NCBI GenBank assembly: GCA_964504595.1
Contig: CAZDEE010000001.1
Coordinates: 1 to 64,000, forward strand
DNA: 64,000 nucleotides
From: CAG-826 sp964504595
GTDB lineage: Bacteria; Bacillota_I; Bacilli_A; RFN20; CAG-826
Direction: 5' to 3'
A model generated the notes under the pieces. It was not told the origin of the DNA. It saw only the letters and a program-made list of their open reading frames with translations, and did no database searches. A program made the position numbers and the translations under genes. Shown piece after piece: positions 24,110 through 32,472 of this stretch; position 1 is the stretch's first letter, and each line of letters opens with the position of its first letter.

Positions 24110-26530
24110 ATGTATAAAAACATTTTTGAAAACAAAGAATCTTTTGCTCGAGAATTTGAGCGTCGTTTACTCACAAAATATTGTATTAGTATTCAAAATT
24201 CAGATATTACCGAAAGATACAATATTTTAGGAGAAATGGTTCGTGACTATGCAAGTGCAGACTGGAGAACAACAAGTGATGCAGTGCAAAAAAACGAACA
24301 ACGTCAATTAATTTATTTTTCAATGGAATTCTTAATTGGACGTTTGTTAGTCAATAACATGATGAATTTAGGTATTTATGATGTTGCAAAACAAGGATTA
24401 GCTTCTTTAGGAATTGATATTCATGAACTTGAAGAAACTGAATCTGATGCTGGATTAGGTAATGGTGGTTTAGGACGTCTTGCGGCATGTTTCTTAGATT
24501 CAATTGCGTCATTAGGATATCCTGGTGATGGTAACTGTATCCGTTATGAATATGGATTTTTTAAACAAAAAATCGCTAATGGAAAGCAAACTGAAGTTCC
24601 TGATCAATGGTTAACAAATGGAAACGTTTGGGAAGTTAGAAAACCAAAACATGCTGTAGAAGTTCAATTCTATGGACGCGCTGAAACATATCAAGATGAT
24701 GATGGTTGCATTCGTTCAAGAACGGTTGATGCAATTTGTGTTAAAGCTGTTCCTTATGATGTTTCCGTTATTGGTTATCACAATGAAGTTGCTAATACTC
24801 TTCGTTTGTGGAGTGCTGAACCAAGTGAAAAGCACTTACCAAAGAATCAAAAGTTCTCAGATTATTTAACGACTTTAAAAGAGTTATGTCATGGACTTTA
24901 TCCAGATGATTCGACAGAACATGGTAAGATATTACGTCTTCGTCAACAATATTTCTTAGTGAGTGCTGGTTTACAAAGTGCGATTAGGGCTCATTTAAGA
25001 AAATATGGAACATTAGATAATTTTTCTGATAAATACGTTTTCCAATTAAATGATACCCATCCAATTTTAGCTATTCCAGAATTAATGAGATTATTAATGG
25101 ATGAATATCATTATGGCTGGGATGAAGCTTGGGCTCAAGTTCAAAAATGTATGGCTTATACTAATCATACAATTATGGCTGAAGCTTTGGAAAAATGGCC
25201 TGTTCATTATGTACAACAATTGATTCCTCGTTGTTACATGATTATTGAAGAAATAAATCGCCGATTCCATATATATTTAAATACACGGGGTTTTTCAGAA
25301 GATCGTCGTCGCAATGTTTCCATCATTAAAGATGGTATGATTCATATGACAAATTTAGCTATTTATGCTTGTTTCTCAGTTAATGGCGTCGCGGCTTTAC
25401 ATACAAAAATCTTAAAAGAATCAACATTTAAAGATTTCTATGAGTTATTCCCAGAAAAGTTTAATAACAAGACAAATGGTATTACTCATCGTCGTTGGTT
25501 CTTATATTCTAATCCAAAATTAGCTTCCACAATTACTTCATATATCGGTGATGAATGGATTTTAAATCCAAATAAATTTGAAAAGTTAATGGATTATGTT
25601 GACGATACAAAATTACAAAAGCAATTTTTGGATATCAAACAAGAAAATAAGACTCGCTTAGCAAAATATATTAAGGATCATTTTGATATTGAGGTGGATA
25701 CAAATTCAATTTTTGATGTTCAAATCAAGCGTTTACATGCTTATAAACGCCAATTAATGAACGTTTTCCATATAATGTATTTATATCAACGTATGAAAAA
25801 TGATCCAACCTTTAGAATTAAACCACATACATTTATTTTTGGTGCAAAAGCTGCGCCAAGCTATGCGTACGCTAAAAAAATAATTGAATTAATTTTGGAT
25901 GTTGCAAGAGTCATTAATAATGATCCAGAAATATCTAAGTATATGAAGGTTGTTTTTATGGAAAATTATGGTGTATCACTTGCAGAAATAATTATTCCTG
26001 CTGCGGATATTTCTGAACAAATTTCCACTGCTGGTAAAGAAGCATCAGGAACTTCAAATATGAAGTTTATGATGAATGGGGCAATTACATTAGGCACTTT
26101 AGATGGCGCTAATGTGGAAATTGTTGAACGTGTCGGTGATGAAAATGCTGTTATTTTTGGTTTAAAAGACCATGAAATCGATAAATTAAGATGGACAGGT
26201 GCTTATAATCCATGGGATATTTACAATACTAATCCTCAAATAAAGAATTTGATGGATTCATTACTTACCGGAGAATGGTCACAAGGCGATGGAAATAAGT
26301 ATCGTATGATATTTGATGAAGTCATGTATCGCAATGATGAATATTTTATTTTAAAGGATTTTGAATCATATGAAAAAGCCTTTGATAAAATTTGTTCTTT
26401 ATATGAAAATAGAGAAAAATGGGCAAGAAGTTGTTTAATAAATATAGCTCAATCTGGATATTTCTCATCCGATAGAACAATTGAACAATATGCATCAGAA
26501 ATTTGGAAATTAAAAAAGATTGTAAAATAA
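24110..26530 (+). CDS. glgP: Glycogen/maltodextrin phosphorylase
   Basis: Releases glucose-1-phosphate from alpha-1,4 glucans with pyridoxal phosphate. The 806 residues match the GT35 family length. Motifs: FSMEFLIGRLL near residue 75, ESDAGLGNGGLGRLAACFLDS near 125, NGITHRRW near 455, KRLHAYKRQLMN near 545, and the PLP-binding EASGTSNMKFMMNG, whose lysine is residue 652. Transcribed with glgB (16-base gap), so storage-polymer building and use share an operon. Confidence 0.96.
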   Translation: MYKNIFENKESFAREFERRLLTKYCISIQNSDITERYNILGEMVRDYASADWRTTSDAVQKNEQRQLIYFSMEFLIGRLLVNNMMNLGIYDVAKQGLASLGIDIHELEETESDAGLGNGGLGRLAACFLDSIASLGYPGDGNCIRYEYGFFKQKIANGKQTEVPDQWLTNGNVWEVRKPKHAVEVQFYGRAETYQDDDGCIRSRTVDAICVKAVPYDVSVIGYHNEVANTLRLWSAEPSEKHLPKNQKFSDYLTTLKELCHGLYPDDSTEHGKILRLRQQYFLVSAGLQSAIRAHLRKYGTLDNFSDKYVFQLNDTHPILAIPELMRLLMDEYHYGWDEAWAQVQKCMAYTNHTIMAEALEKWPVHYVQQLIPRCYMIIEEINRRFHIYLNTRGFSEDRRRNVSIIKDGMIHMTNLAIYACFSVNGVAALHTKILKESTFKDFYELFPEKFNNKTNGITHRRWFLYSNPKLASTITSYIGDEWILNPNKFEKLMDYVDDTKLQKQFLDIKQENKTRLAKYIKDHFDIEVDTNSIFDVQIKRLHAYKRQLMNVFHIMYLYQRMKNDPTFRIKPHTFIFGAKAAPSYAYAKKIIELILDVARVINNDPEISKYMKVVFMENYGVSLAEIIIPAADISEQISTAGKEASGTSNMKFMMNGAITLGTLDGANVEIVERVGDENAVIFGLKDHEIDKLRWTGAYNPWDIYNTNPQIKNLMDSLLTGEWSQGDGNKYRMIFDEVMYRNDEYFILKDFESYEKAFDKICSLYENREKWARSCLINIAQSGYFSSDRTIEQYASEIWKLKKIVK

Positions 26531-26552
26531 TTAAATAAAGGAGGAAAAAACA

Positions 26553-27641
26553 ATGAATGAACAAGAAAGATTAACGTTTTTAAAAGAAGTATCCGAAGTT
26601 AATGGTATTTCTGGAAATGAAGTTGAGGTTTCAAAGCTTTTTGAAAGATATGCCACTCCATATGCTAATAAAATTGAACACGATCAATTAGGTTGTATTT
26701 TTGCTTATCAACATGGAAATGAAGGAGAACCAACCGTAATGATTTGCGGTCATATGGATGAAGTTGGATTCTTAGTTTCCCGTATTGAGGATTCAGGTTT
26801 ATTAAGATTACATCCTGTTGGTGGATGGTGGAATCATGTTGTTCTTGCAGAAGTTATGACTGTAAAAACTCGTGATGGAAGAGAGTATAAGGGAGTTACT
26901 GGTGCTCAACCACCTCATGGCTTACCACCTGAAATGAGAGCGAAGGTTTTAGATACTAAGGATTTATATTTAGATATGGGAGTTACCGATCGTAAGATGA
27001 TTGAAGAATTAGGCATTCGTGTTGGTGATACCGTTACTCCATATACAGAATTTAGAGTTCTTAATGATGGAAAGACCTTATTAGGTAAAGCATGGGATGA
27101 TCGTATTGGTATGGCAATTGCTTTAGAAGTTTTAGAAAATCTTTCTAAAGAAAAACATAAAGCTAACTATGTTGCTGTTGGTACAGTTCAAGAAGAAGTT
27201 GGCTTAAGAGGTGCAAAAACTGCTGCTTACCATGTACATCCAGATATTGCTTTTGCTACTGATGTAACTATGTCATATGACTTACCAGGTTCACCAAACA
27301 ATCCAACAAAATTAGGTTCAGGTGTTGCTTTATCAATTATGGATGGAAGTGTTATTGCTCATCGTGGTTTGTTTGATTTTGTTGAAAAAATTGCGAAAGA
27401 AAAAGGTGTTAAATATACCTATGATATGTTAACTGCCGGTGGCACTGATAGTGGTGAAATTCACAAGCAATTTGATGGAATTATCAATATGACAATTTCT
27501 TTACCATGTCGATACTTCCATAGCCATGTTTCTTTAATTGATATTGAAGATTATAAAGCTGCGGTTGATTTAATGACTGAAGTTGTGAAAGCAATTGATA
27601 ATGGCGCTTTACAAGAATTAAAAGAATCAAAATATAGATAG
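26553..27641 (+). CDS. M42 family metallo-aminopeptidase
   Basis: A 362-residue cytosolic aminopeptidase of the M42 family (glutamyl aminopeptidase / tetrahedral aminopeptidase / CelM group). Metal-binding and catalytic residues: GHMDEVGFL (His, Asp), AWDDRIG (Asp), QEEVGLRGAK (catalytic Glu pair), ATDVTMS (Asp) and the C-terminal HSHVS (His). Active as large oligomers that trim peptides. AAGGAGG precedes the ATG. It follows glgP by 22 bases and precedes a terminator-like hairpin. A link to glycogen use is not evident; the clustering may be only operonic. Confidence 0.9.
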   Translation: MNEQERLTFLKEVSEVNGISGNEVEVSKLFERYATPYANKIEHDQLGCIFAYQHGNEGEPTVMICGHMDEVGFLVSRIEDSGLLRLHPVGGWWNHVVLAEVMTVKTRDGREYKGVTGAQPPHGLPPEMRAKVLDTKDLYLDMGVTDRKMIEELGIRVGDTVTPYTEFRVLNDGKTLLGKAWDDRIGMAIALEVLENLSKEKHKANYVAVGTVQEEVGLRGAKTAAYHVHPDIAFATDVTMSYDLPGSPNNPTKLGSGVALSIMDGSVIAHRGLFDFVEKIAKEKGVKYTYDMLTAGGTDSGEIHKQFDGIINMTISLPCRYFHSHVSLIDIEDYKAAVDLMTEVVKAIDNGALQELKESKYR

Positions 27642-27682
27642 TTTTATTTAAACCATTTTAATTAAAAAACTACTTGTATATT

Positions 27683-27713
27683 AAGCATTGGGACTATTTG
27701 AGAACCAATGCTT
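27683..27713 (+). terminator. Terminator-like hairpin after the glycogen operon
   Basis: Nine-base-pair perfect stem (AAGCATTGG at 27683-27691 with CCAATGCTT at 27705-27713) and a 13-base loop. The T-rich tail is interrupted by A, so termination strength is uncertain. Confidence 0.55.
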
Positions 27714-27750
27714 TATTTATTAATAAGAGAGCAGTTAAAAAAATATAAAT

Positions 27751-27793
27751 AAAAAGAGTACTTTTTTTGTAAATAGATGAAAGTACTCTTTTT
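27751..27793. terminator. Bidirectional terminator
   Basis: A 13-base-pair stem (27751-27763 with 27781-27793) whose ends are A-run on one side and T-run on the other, so it can act on either strand. It separates the plus-strand glycogen operon from the minus-strand ECF/DUF523 genes. Confidence 0.7.
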
Positions 27794-27830
27794 ATGATTT
27801 TAATTTATATTAAGTTTTTTATTTTTTAAA

Positions 27831-28298
27831 TTATAAATGATAGGCGACGCAATTAAGGCCCCCCATAATTCCTTGCAAAATATTTAAAGGCATATTCAAA
27901 ATTGCTACAGAAAAGCCAAAAAATGCAAAATCTGGGATAAAATATATACAACCCATTATAAATCCAGCGATGAATAATGATAGATATTTTAACTTTTCGC
28001 TTTTGATGTTCTTAAAAAAATAACCTGCTAAGAATCCTTCTAATCCTTTTGCGATAATTGTAAAAGGAATATAAGTAGTATAACCAGAAATTAAATCACA
28101 TATTGCACCGCTACAAATACCAATAATCATTCCACCTACAGGAAAAGTGATGTTCGAACCAATTATAATTAGGGCATCAGATAAGTTAAGATAACCACTG
28201 TTAGAGGAAAGAGGTATGATAATAATCAGCGTTACAACAATAGTTAATGCAGTTAAGGCACTAATTTCGGATATACATTTTACTCTATCATTCATCAT
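27831..28298 (-). CDS. ECF transporter S component
   Basis: A 155-residue integral membrane protein with about five to six hydrophobic segments. Sequence such as ISEISALTALTIVVTLIIII, GYLNLSDALIIIG and PVGGMIIGICSGAICDLISGY resembles substrate-binding (S) components of energy-coupling factor vitamin transporters, near the ThiW/HmpT/DUF1393 group. It would capture a vitamin or precursor and work with a shared EcfAA'T module, which is not in this window. It overlaps the upstream DUF523 gene by 11 bases. No riboswitch is evident upstream, so the substrate cannot be inferred. Confidence 0.7.
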   Translation of the reverse strand: MMNDRVKCISEISALTALTIVVTLIIIIPLSSNSGYLNLSDALIIIGSNITFPVGGMIIGICSGAICDLISGYTTYIPFTIIAKGLEGFLAGYFFKNIKSEKLKYLSLFIAGFIMGCIYFIPDFAFFGFSVAILNMPLNILQGIMGGLNCVAYHL

Positions 28299-28728
28299 CT
28301 ATTAGCTCTTTCCATTCCTCTTCTGTATAGACTTTAATTCCATTTTTCATTAACAATTCAGCGGTTATTCCATTTCCATCAATGAGTGTTCCGCTAAAAG
28401 TCCCATCATATATTTTTCCTTTACCACATGATGGACTTTTTGATTTTAAAATTGCTTTTGTTATATTGTTTTTTTTTGCAACTTCAAGCGCATTTATCGC
28501 GCCTTTAAGAAAGAATTCCGTATTATCAACACCATTTTTATTAACAATAATATCATTTTTTCTTTCACTTGGCGCTCTTGGAATAGATAAGCCTCCATCA
28601 CATTCAGGACAAATATAGACGAATTCATACTTATTCTGTAGTGATTTTAATTCTTCTTTATAATTTGTATTTCCATCATAACGACAATATGCTCCCATTA
28701 AACATGCACTCACTAATATTTTTTCCAT
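28288..28728 (-). CDS. DUF523 family protein
   Basis: A 146-residue DUF523 (YbbK-like) protein of unknown function. Motifs: ILVSACLMGAYCRYDG at the start, YICPECDGGLSIPRAPSE near residue 60, and KSPSCGKGKIYDGTFSG near residue 110. The five conserved cysteines are arranged as for a metal or thiol site. It is the first gene of a two-gene operon; its stop region overlaps the ECF S-component start. Function cannot be inferred from the neighbour. Confidence 0.85.
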   Translation of the reverse strand: MEKILVSACLMGAYCRYDGNTNYKEELKSLQNKYEFVYICPECDGGLSIPRAPSERKNDIIVNKNGVDNTEFFLKGAINALEVAKKNNITKAILKSKSPSCGKGKIYDGTFSGTLIDGNGITAELLMKNGIKVYTEEEWKELIDDE

Positions 28729-28743
28729 AAGATCACCGGTTTT

Positions 28744-28772
28744 ATTTTAAATATTTAAAATAATATTTTCAA
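28744..28772 (-). promoter_or_regulatory. Promoter of DUF523-ECF
   Basis: Minus strand TTGAAA (complement of 28772-28767), 17-base spacer, TAAAAT (complement of 28749-28744). Confidence 0.7.
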
Positions 28773-28778
28773 TTAGTT

Positions 28779-28807
28779 TTGAAAAAATGTGCTTATTTTG
28801 CTAAAAT
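28779..28807 (+). promoter_or_regulatory. Promoter of the YgjP-SpoU pair
   Basis: TTGAAA at 28779-28784, 17-base spacer, TAAAAT at 28802-28807 with TG one base upstream. Its -35 is only six bases from the -35 of the divergent promoter at 28744-28772. Confidence 0.75.
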
Positions 28808-28844
28808 AATTAGTAATATCACATTTTGAATTTGAGGGATTTAA

Positions 28845-29486
28845 ATGAAGGAATATATTATTAATACATCGATTGATTATAAAGGTAAAAAAATTCAAAT
28901 TAATATAACTTATAAAAAAGTTAAAAATATCAATTTTCGCATTAGAAATGGTGCCCTTCATGTTTCTGCACCTCGAGTTGTAAGTGTTGCTTATATTAAG
29001 AATGCCTGCCTTCATTTGAATGAAAGGTTATTAAATAAATTAATTTCGGAAGATGATATAGGCGAAGAATATATCTATATACTCGGTGAGAAAAGAAAAC
29101 TAAGATATATTCTCGATGATGATATAGAAAATGCGATTACATATCGAAATCAAAGTGATTTGGAACGTAAAATTAAATCTTTGGCTTTAGATATTATTAC
29201 TGATCGAGTTCGATATTATGAAGATATAATGAATATTAAACCTTCATATAAAGTAACTGTTAAAAAAATGTCAACGAGATATGGATCTAATTCAAGAAGA
29301 ACTCATTCATTGTCATTTTCATTGACTTTAATTCACTATCCAATTAGTGTTATAGATGCGGTTGTCGTTCATGAACTAGCTCATTATCGACAATTTAATC
29401 ATTCTAAAGCTTTTTATGATGAAATAAATAGATATTATCCAATGTACAAACAGGAAATAAAAAAATTAAAAGGAGGTCATTGCTAA
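28845..29486 (+). CDS. YgjP-like metallopeptidase
   Basis: A 213-residue protein of the YgjP/DUF45 (M48-like) family. The zinc site is HELAH at residues 176-180 with a third histidine at 186 (HxxxHxxxxxH spacing). The preceding SLSFSLTLIHYPISVIDAVVV is typical of the family. Family members are thought to be intracellular peptidases with a minor role, but no substrate is known. Good AGGGAT-like ribosome site before the ATG. The next gene starts on its stop codon (TAATG). Confidence 0.85.
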   Translation: MKEYIINTSIDYKGKKIQINITYKKVKNINFRIRNGALHVSAPRVVSVAYIKNACLHLNERLLNKLISEDDIGEEYIYILGEKRKLRYILDDDIENAITYRNQSDLERKIKSLALDIITDRVRYYEDIMNIKPSYKVTVKKMSTRYGSNSRRTHSLSFSLTLIHYPISVIDAVVVHELAHYRQFNHSKAFYDEINRYYPMYKQEIKKLKGGHC

Positions 29487-30226
29487 TGATTCATTATATT
29501 ACTAGTAGAACAAATACAAGAATAAAAGATTTATTAACATTGAAAGACTCTAAAATAAGAAAAGAAAGAGGATTGTTTCTTGTTGAAGGTTTCCATCTTT
29601 TAGAGATGGCTTTAGAGGCTGATCAAGTAGAATTAATAATTACTGAGAAGATTATTGATAATATTCCTGAACATATTGACCAACTTGTTGTGACTCATGA
29701 TGTTATTAAAAAGTTCTCTAGTCAAGTTACACCTCAAGGCGTTATTGTTGTATGTAAATTAAAAGAAAGACAATTATCTTATGGAAATCGCATTTTATAT
29801 TTAGATGGTATTTCTGATCCAGGGAATTTAGGAACGATATTAAGAACTGCAGTTTCCTTTGGATTTAATGATATAATTTTATCTAAGGGAAGTTGTTCTC
29901 CATATAATGAGAAAGTATTATCATCTTCTCAAGGAGCAATTTTTAATTTACAAATTCAAGAAGGCGAAGCTTCAATTTTAAATTCTTTAAAACAAAAGGA
30001 CTATCAAATTTTAGCTACTTATCTTCATGGAGGAAAGCCGATTGAACAAGTTAGATTAAATAAGAAAGTCGTTTTAGTAATTGGAAATGAAAGTCATGGA
30101 GTTAGTGATGATTCTTTGTCTTTAGCGGATGAAAAAGTTTTCATTCCAATGAAAGTTATGGAATCTTTAAATGTTGGTGTTGCTACTGGAATATTGTGTT
30201 ATTACGTTGATAGTACGCTAAAATAA
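29486..30226 (+). CDS. SpoU-class RNA methyltransferase
   Basis: A 246-residue 2'-O-ribose methyltransferase of the SpoU/TrmH (SPOUT) family. It has an N-terminal substrate-binding domain (about 1-95, with ERGLFLVEGFHLLEMAL) and a C-terminal knot domain: LDGISDPGNLGTILRTA near residue 110 (motif 1), VIGNESHGVS near 200 (motif 2) and IPMKVMESLNVGVATGI near 220 (motif 3). Resembles 23S rRNA methyltransferases such as RlmB or TsnR; the exact target is not clear. The start at 29486 follows AAGGAGG by nine bases; a TTG two codons earlier lies in the site. It overlaps the YgjP gene stop by one base. Confidence 0.88.
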   Translation: MIHYITSRTNTRIKDLLTLKDSKIRKERGLFLVEGFHLLEMALEADQVELIITEKIIDNIPEHIDQLVVTHDVIKKFSSQVTPQGVIVVCKLKERQLSYGNRILYLDGISDPGNLGTILRTAVSFGFNDIILSKGSCSPYNEKVLSSSQGAIFNLQIQEGEASILNSLKQKDYQILATYLHGGKPIEQVRLNKKVVLVIGNESHGVSDDSLSLADEKVFIPMKVMESLNVGVATGILCYYVDSTLK

Positions 30227-30255
30227 TTTATAAAGAATAGTCAAGTTTTTTAACT

Positions 30256-30264
30256 TGCTAAAAT
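30256..30264 (+). promoter_or_regulatory. Extended -10 promoter of ibrA-like gene
   Basis: TGCTAAAAT at 30256-30264, an extended -10. A start near 30272 lies just before the ATG at 30281 and excludes the earlier in-frame ATG at 30263. Confidence 0.5.
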
Positions 30265-30280
30265 GGAAGTGGGTGAGGTT

Positions 30281-31603
30281 ATGAAAAAGAAATATCTAGA
30301 TATGAATGTTTATGAAGCTCTTCAAGAGAGATTTAAATTTATCTTTGAAGAATTCGAAAATATATATGTTTCTTTTAGTGGAGGTAAAGATAGTGGCCTT
30401 CTTTTAAACTTACTTATGGACTATATGGAAAAACATAATATTAAAAAGAAAATTGGTGTCTTTCATCAAGATTTTGAGGCCCAGTACACTTTGACTGTTG
30501 AATATGTTAAAAGGACGTTTGATAAATATTTAGATCGTATTGAACCTTTTTGGGTATGCTTACCAATGGCGACTAGAACTGCTTTAAGTAGTTATCAAAC
30601 ATTTTGGTATCCATGGGATGATCATAAAGAAGATATTTGGGTAAGACCAATGCCAGATGTTCCTTATTTAATACATTTGGGAAATAATCCTTTTAGTTTG
30701 TATAAATATCGTATGCACCAAGAAGATTTGGCTAAACAATTTGGTAGATGGTATAAAGAAACTCATGGGAAAAAGAAAACAATTTGTCTTTTGGGTATTA
30801 GAGCAATGGAATCCTTGTCCCGTTATAGTGGCTTTGTTAATAAAAGATATGGATATAAAGGACAATGTTATATAACGAAGCAATTTAAAGATGTTTATTG
30901 TGGTTCACCACTATATGATTGGACTGTTAGTGATGTATGGACCGCGAATTATCGATTTGGATATGACTATAATAAGTTATATGATCTTTATTATAAGGCT
31001 GGGTTGAAGCCATCTCAAATGCGGGTAGCATCTCCTTTTAATGATTACGCAAAAGAGAGTTTAAATCTTTACCGCGTTCTTGAACCGGATTTATGGACAA
31101 AATTAGTTGGTCGAGTTCAAGGTGCTAATTTTGGGGCAATATATGGAAGAACTAAAGCGATGGGGTATCGTAATGTCACACTTCCTGAAGGTTATACATG
31201 GAAAGAGTATACAAAATTTTTATTAGATACCTTGCCTAAGAAATTACGTTCTAGTTATATTAAAAAGTTTAATACATCAATTAAGTTTTGGCATTCTATC
31301 GGAGGAGGACTTCCAGAAGACGCTATTAAAGAGATAGAAGCCAGAGGTTATCAAATTAGAAGAAATGGAGTTTCTAATTATACAAAAGATAAGAAGACAA
31401 GAATTATATTTATTGGAAGTATTCCAGATCATACCGATGATGTTCATTTAACAAAGGATATTCCATCATGGAAAAGAATGTGCTATTGCATTTTAAAAAA
31501 TGATCATACTTGTCGATTTTTAGGTTTTGGATTAACTAGAGAACAGCAAGTGCGTATCGATGCGTTATCGAAAAAATATAAAGTTGTGGAGGAAATTATA
31601 TGA
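30281..31603 (+). CDS. IbrA-like PAPS-reductase-fold protein (DUF3440)
   Basis: A 440-residue protein whose N-terminus is a PP-loop ATP-pyrophosphatase domain with SGGKDS at residues 33-38, as in PAPS reductases. A long C-terminal DUF3440-type region follows, with YDWTVSDVWTANYRFG near 215, RVASPFNDYAKESLNLY, and IPSWKRMCYCILKNDHTCRFLGFG near the end. This architecture matches the E. coli IbrA family, which with IbrB activates immunoglobulin-binding (eib) genes; the biochemical activity is unknown. A PP-loop domain adenylates or transfers sulfur in relatives such as DndC and ThiI. It overlaps the next gene as ATGA. The start at 30281 follows GGGTGAGG. Confidence 0.85.
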   Translation: MKKKYLDMNVYEALQERFKFIFEEFENIYVSFSGGKDSGLLLNLLMDYMEKHNIKKKIGVFHQDFEAQYTLTVEYVKRTFDKYLDRIEPFWVCLPMATRTALSSYQTFWYPWDDHKEDIWVRPMPDVPYLIHLGNNPFSLYKYRMHQEDLAKQFGRWYKETHGKKKTICLLGIRAMESLSRYSGFVNKRYGYKGQCYITKQFKDVYCGSPLYDWTVSDVWTANYRFGYDYNKLYDLYYKAGLKPSQMRVASPFNDYAKESLNLYRVLEPDLWTKLVGRVQGANFGAIYGRTKAMGYRNVTLPEGYTWKEYTKFLLDTLPKKLRSSYIKKFNTSIKFWHSIGGGLPEDAIKEIEARGYQIRRNGVSNYTKDKKTRIIFIGSIPDHTDDVHLTKDIPSWKRMCYCILKNDHTCRFLGFGLTREQQVRIDALSKKYKVVEEII

Positions 31604-32142
31604 GTTCTTATAAAAGTCCAGTCTATAATATCATCGCGGTTCCGATTGAGAAGATTGTACCAAATGTTTATAATCCTAATTCAGTCGCCCCACCAGAAAT
31701 GGCATTATTATATGATTCTATAAAACAAGATGGCTACACAATGCCGATTGTTTGTTATTACGATAAGGAAAATGATCAATATATTATTGTTGATGGATTC
31801 CACCGTTATCGTATTATGCTCGACCATCAAGATATTTATGATAGAGAAAATGGGATGATACCTGTTTCTGTTATTAATAAATCTCTTGATCAAAGAATGG
31901 CATCCACAATTAGGCATAACCGCGCAAGAGGAAGCCATGATGTTGATTTAATGAGTAATATAATTCGTGAATTGCACGAAATAGGCCGCAGTGATGCTTG
32001 GATAAGCAAACACTTAGGTATGGATAAAGATGAAATATTAAGATTAAAACAGATAACAGGATTAACAGAATTATTTAAAGATAGCGAATTTTCGACTTCA
32101 TGGGAACCTGAAGAAGATTCGGTTTTAACAAATGATGATTAA
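31600..32142 (+). CDS. IbrB-like ParB-fold protein
   Basis: A 180-residue ParB/sulfiredoxin-fold protein. It begins after a short lead with VPNVYNPNSVAPPEMALLYD, QDGYTMPIVCYY, the catalytic-type IIVDGFHRYRIM near residue 65, and MASTIRHNRARGSHDV near 100, followed by a helix-turn-helix-like region. The pattern is that of IbrB. ParB-fold proteins bind nucleotides (CTP or ATP), and some are nucleases or phosphotransferases. It is translationally coupled to the IbrA-like gene by a four-base overlap, so the two proteins very probably act together. Confidence 0.85.
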   Translation: MSSYKSPVYNIIAVPIEKIVPNVYNPNSVAPPEMALLYDSIKQDGYTMPIVCYYDKENDQYIIVDGFHRYRIMLDHQDIYDRENGMIPVSVINKSLDQRMASTIRHNRARGSHDVDLMSNIIRELHEIGRSDAWISKHLGMDKDEILRLKQITGLTELFKDSEFSTSWEPEEDSVLTNDD

Positions 32143-32207
32143 TAATTAAATTTTAAAATTTCTGATGCTATATTAAAAATTTTAAAAGCAAAACTTTTCT
32201 ATATATA

Positions 32208-32236
32208 TAGAAAAAAAGATTTTCTTATGTTATACT
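32208..32236 (+). promoter_or_regulatory. Candidate promoter of pheST
   Basis: TATACT at 32231-32236 at 17-base spacing from TAGAAA (32208-32213). The -35 is imperfect. It lies directly upstream of the Phe T-box leader. Confidence 0.5.
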
Positions 32237-32242
32237 CTAGTC

Positions 32243-32452
32243 GTGCGTTGAAAAGAAGTAGTAATAAGTCTCTTTCTAGCTAGGGAAAAGCGAAATAGTG
32301 GAACCGCTTTGTAGAAATGCTTATGAATTCACCTTGGAGTACAGGCTTTGCTCGTGACTAGCGTTAATAGTTAAATTAAGTGCGTTTTCTATTTTAGACG
32401 AAGTAGGATGGTATCGCGGCGAAAGTCGTTCCTTAGTGAAGCGACTTTTTTT
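32243..32452 (+). promoter_or_regulatory. T-box leader of pheST, Phe (TTC) specifier
   Basis: The T-box sequence AGGATGGTATCGCG is at 32405-32418, ahead of a terminator whose stem is 32423-32428 pairing with 32442-32447, followed by a seven-T run. The specifier TTC at 32328-32330 is followed by ACCTTGGAG, the same position as ACC and ATC in the thrS and ileS leaders. TTC encodes phenylalanine. Confidence 0.9.
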
Positions 32453-32472
32453 ATTTATAGGAGGAACAAAAA

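Noticed and set aside
32195..32214. Palindrome TTTTCTATATATATAGAAAA after the IbrB-like gene as a terminator
   Set aside because: It is pure A/T in the loop and stem and is followed by A rather than T on the plus strand; at most it is a weak minus-strand or incidental palindrome.
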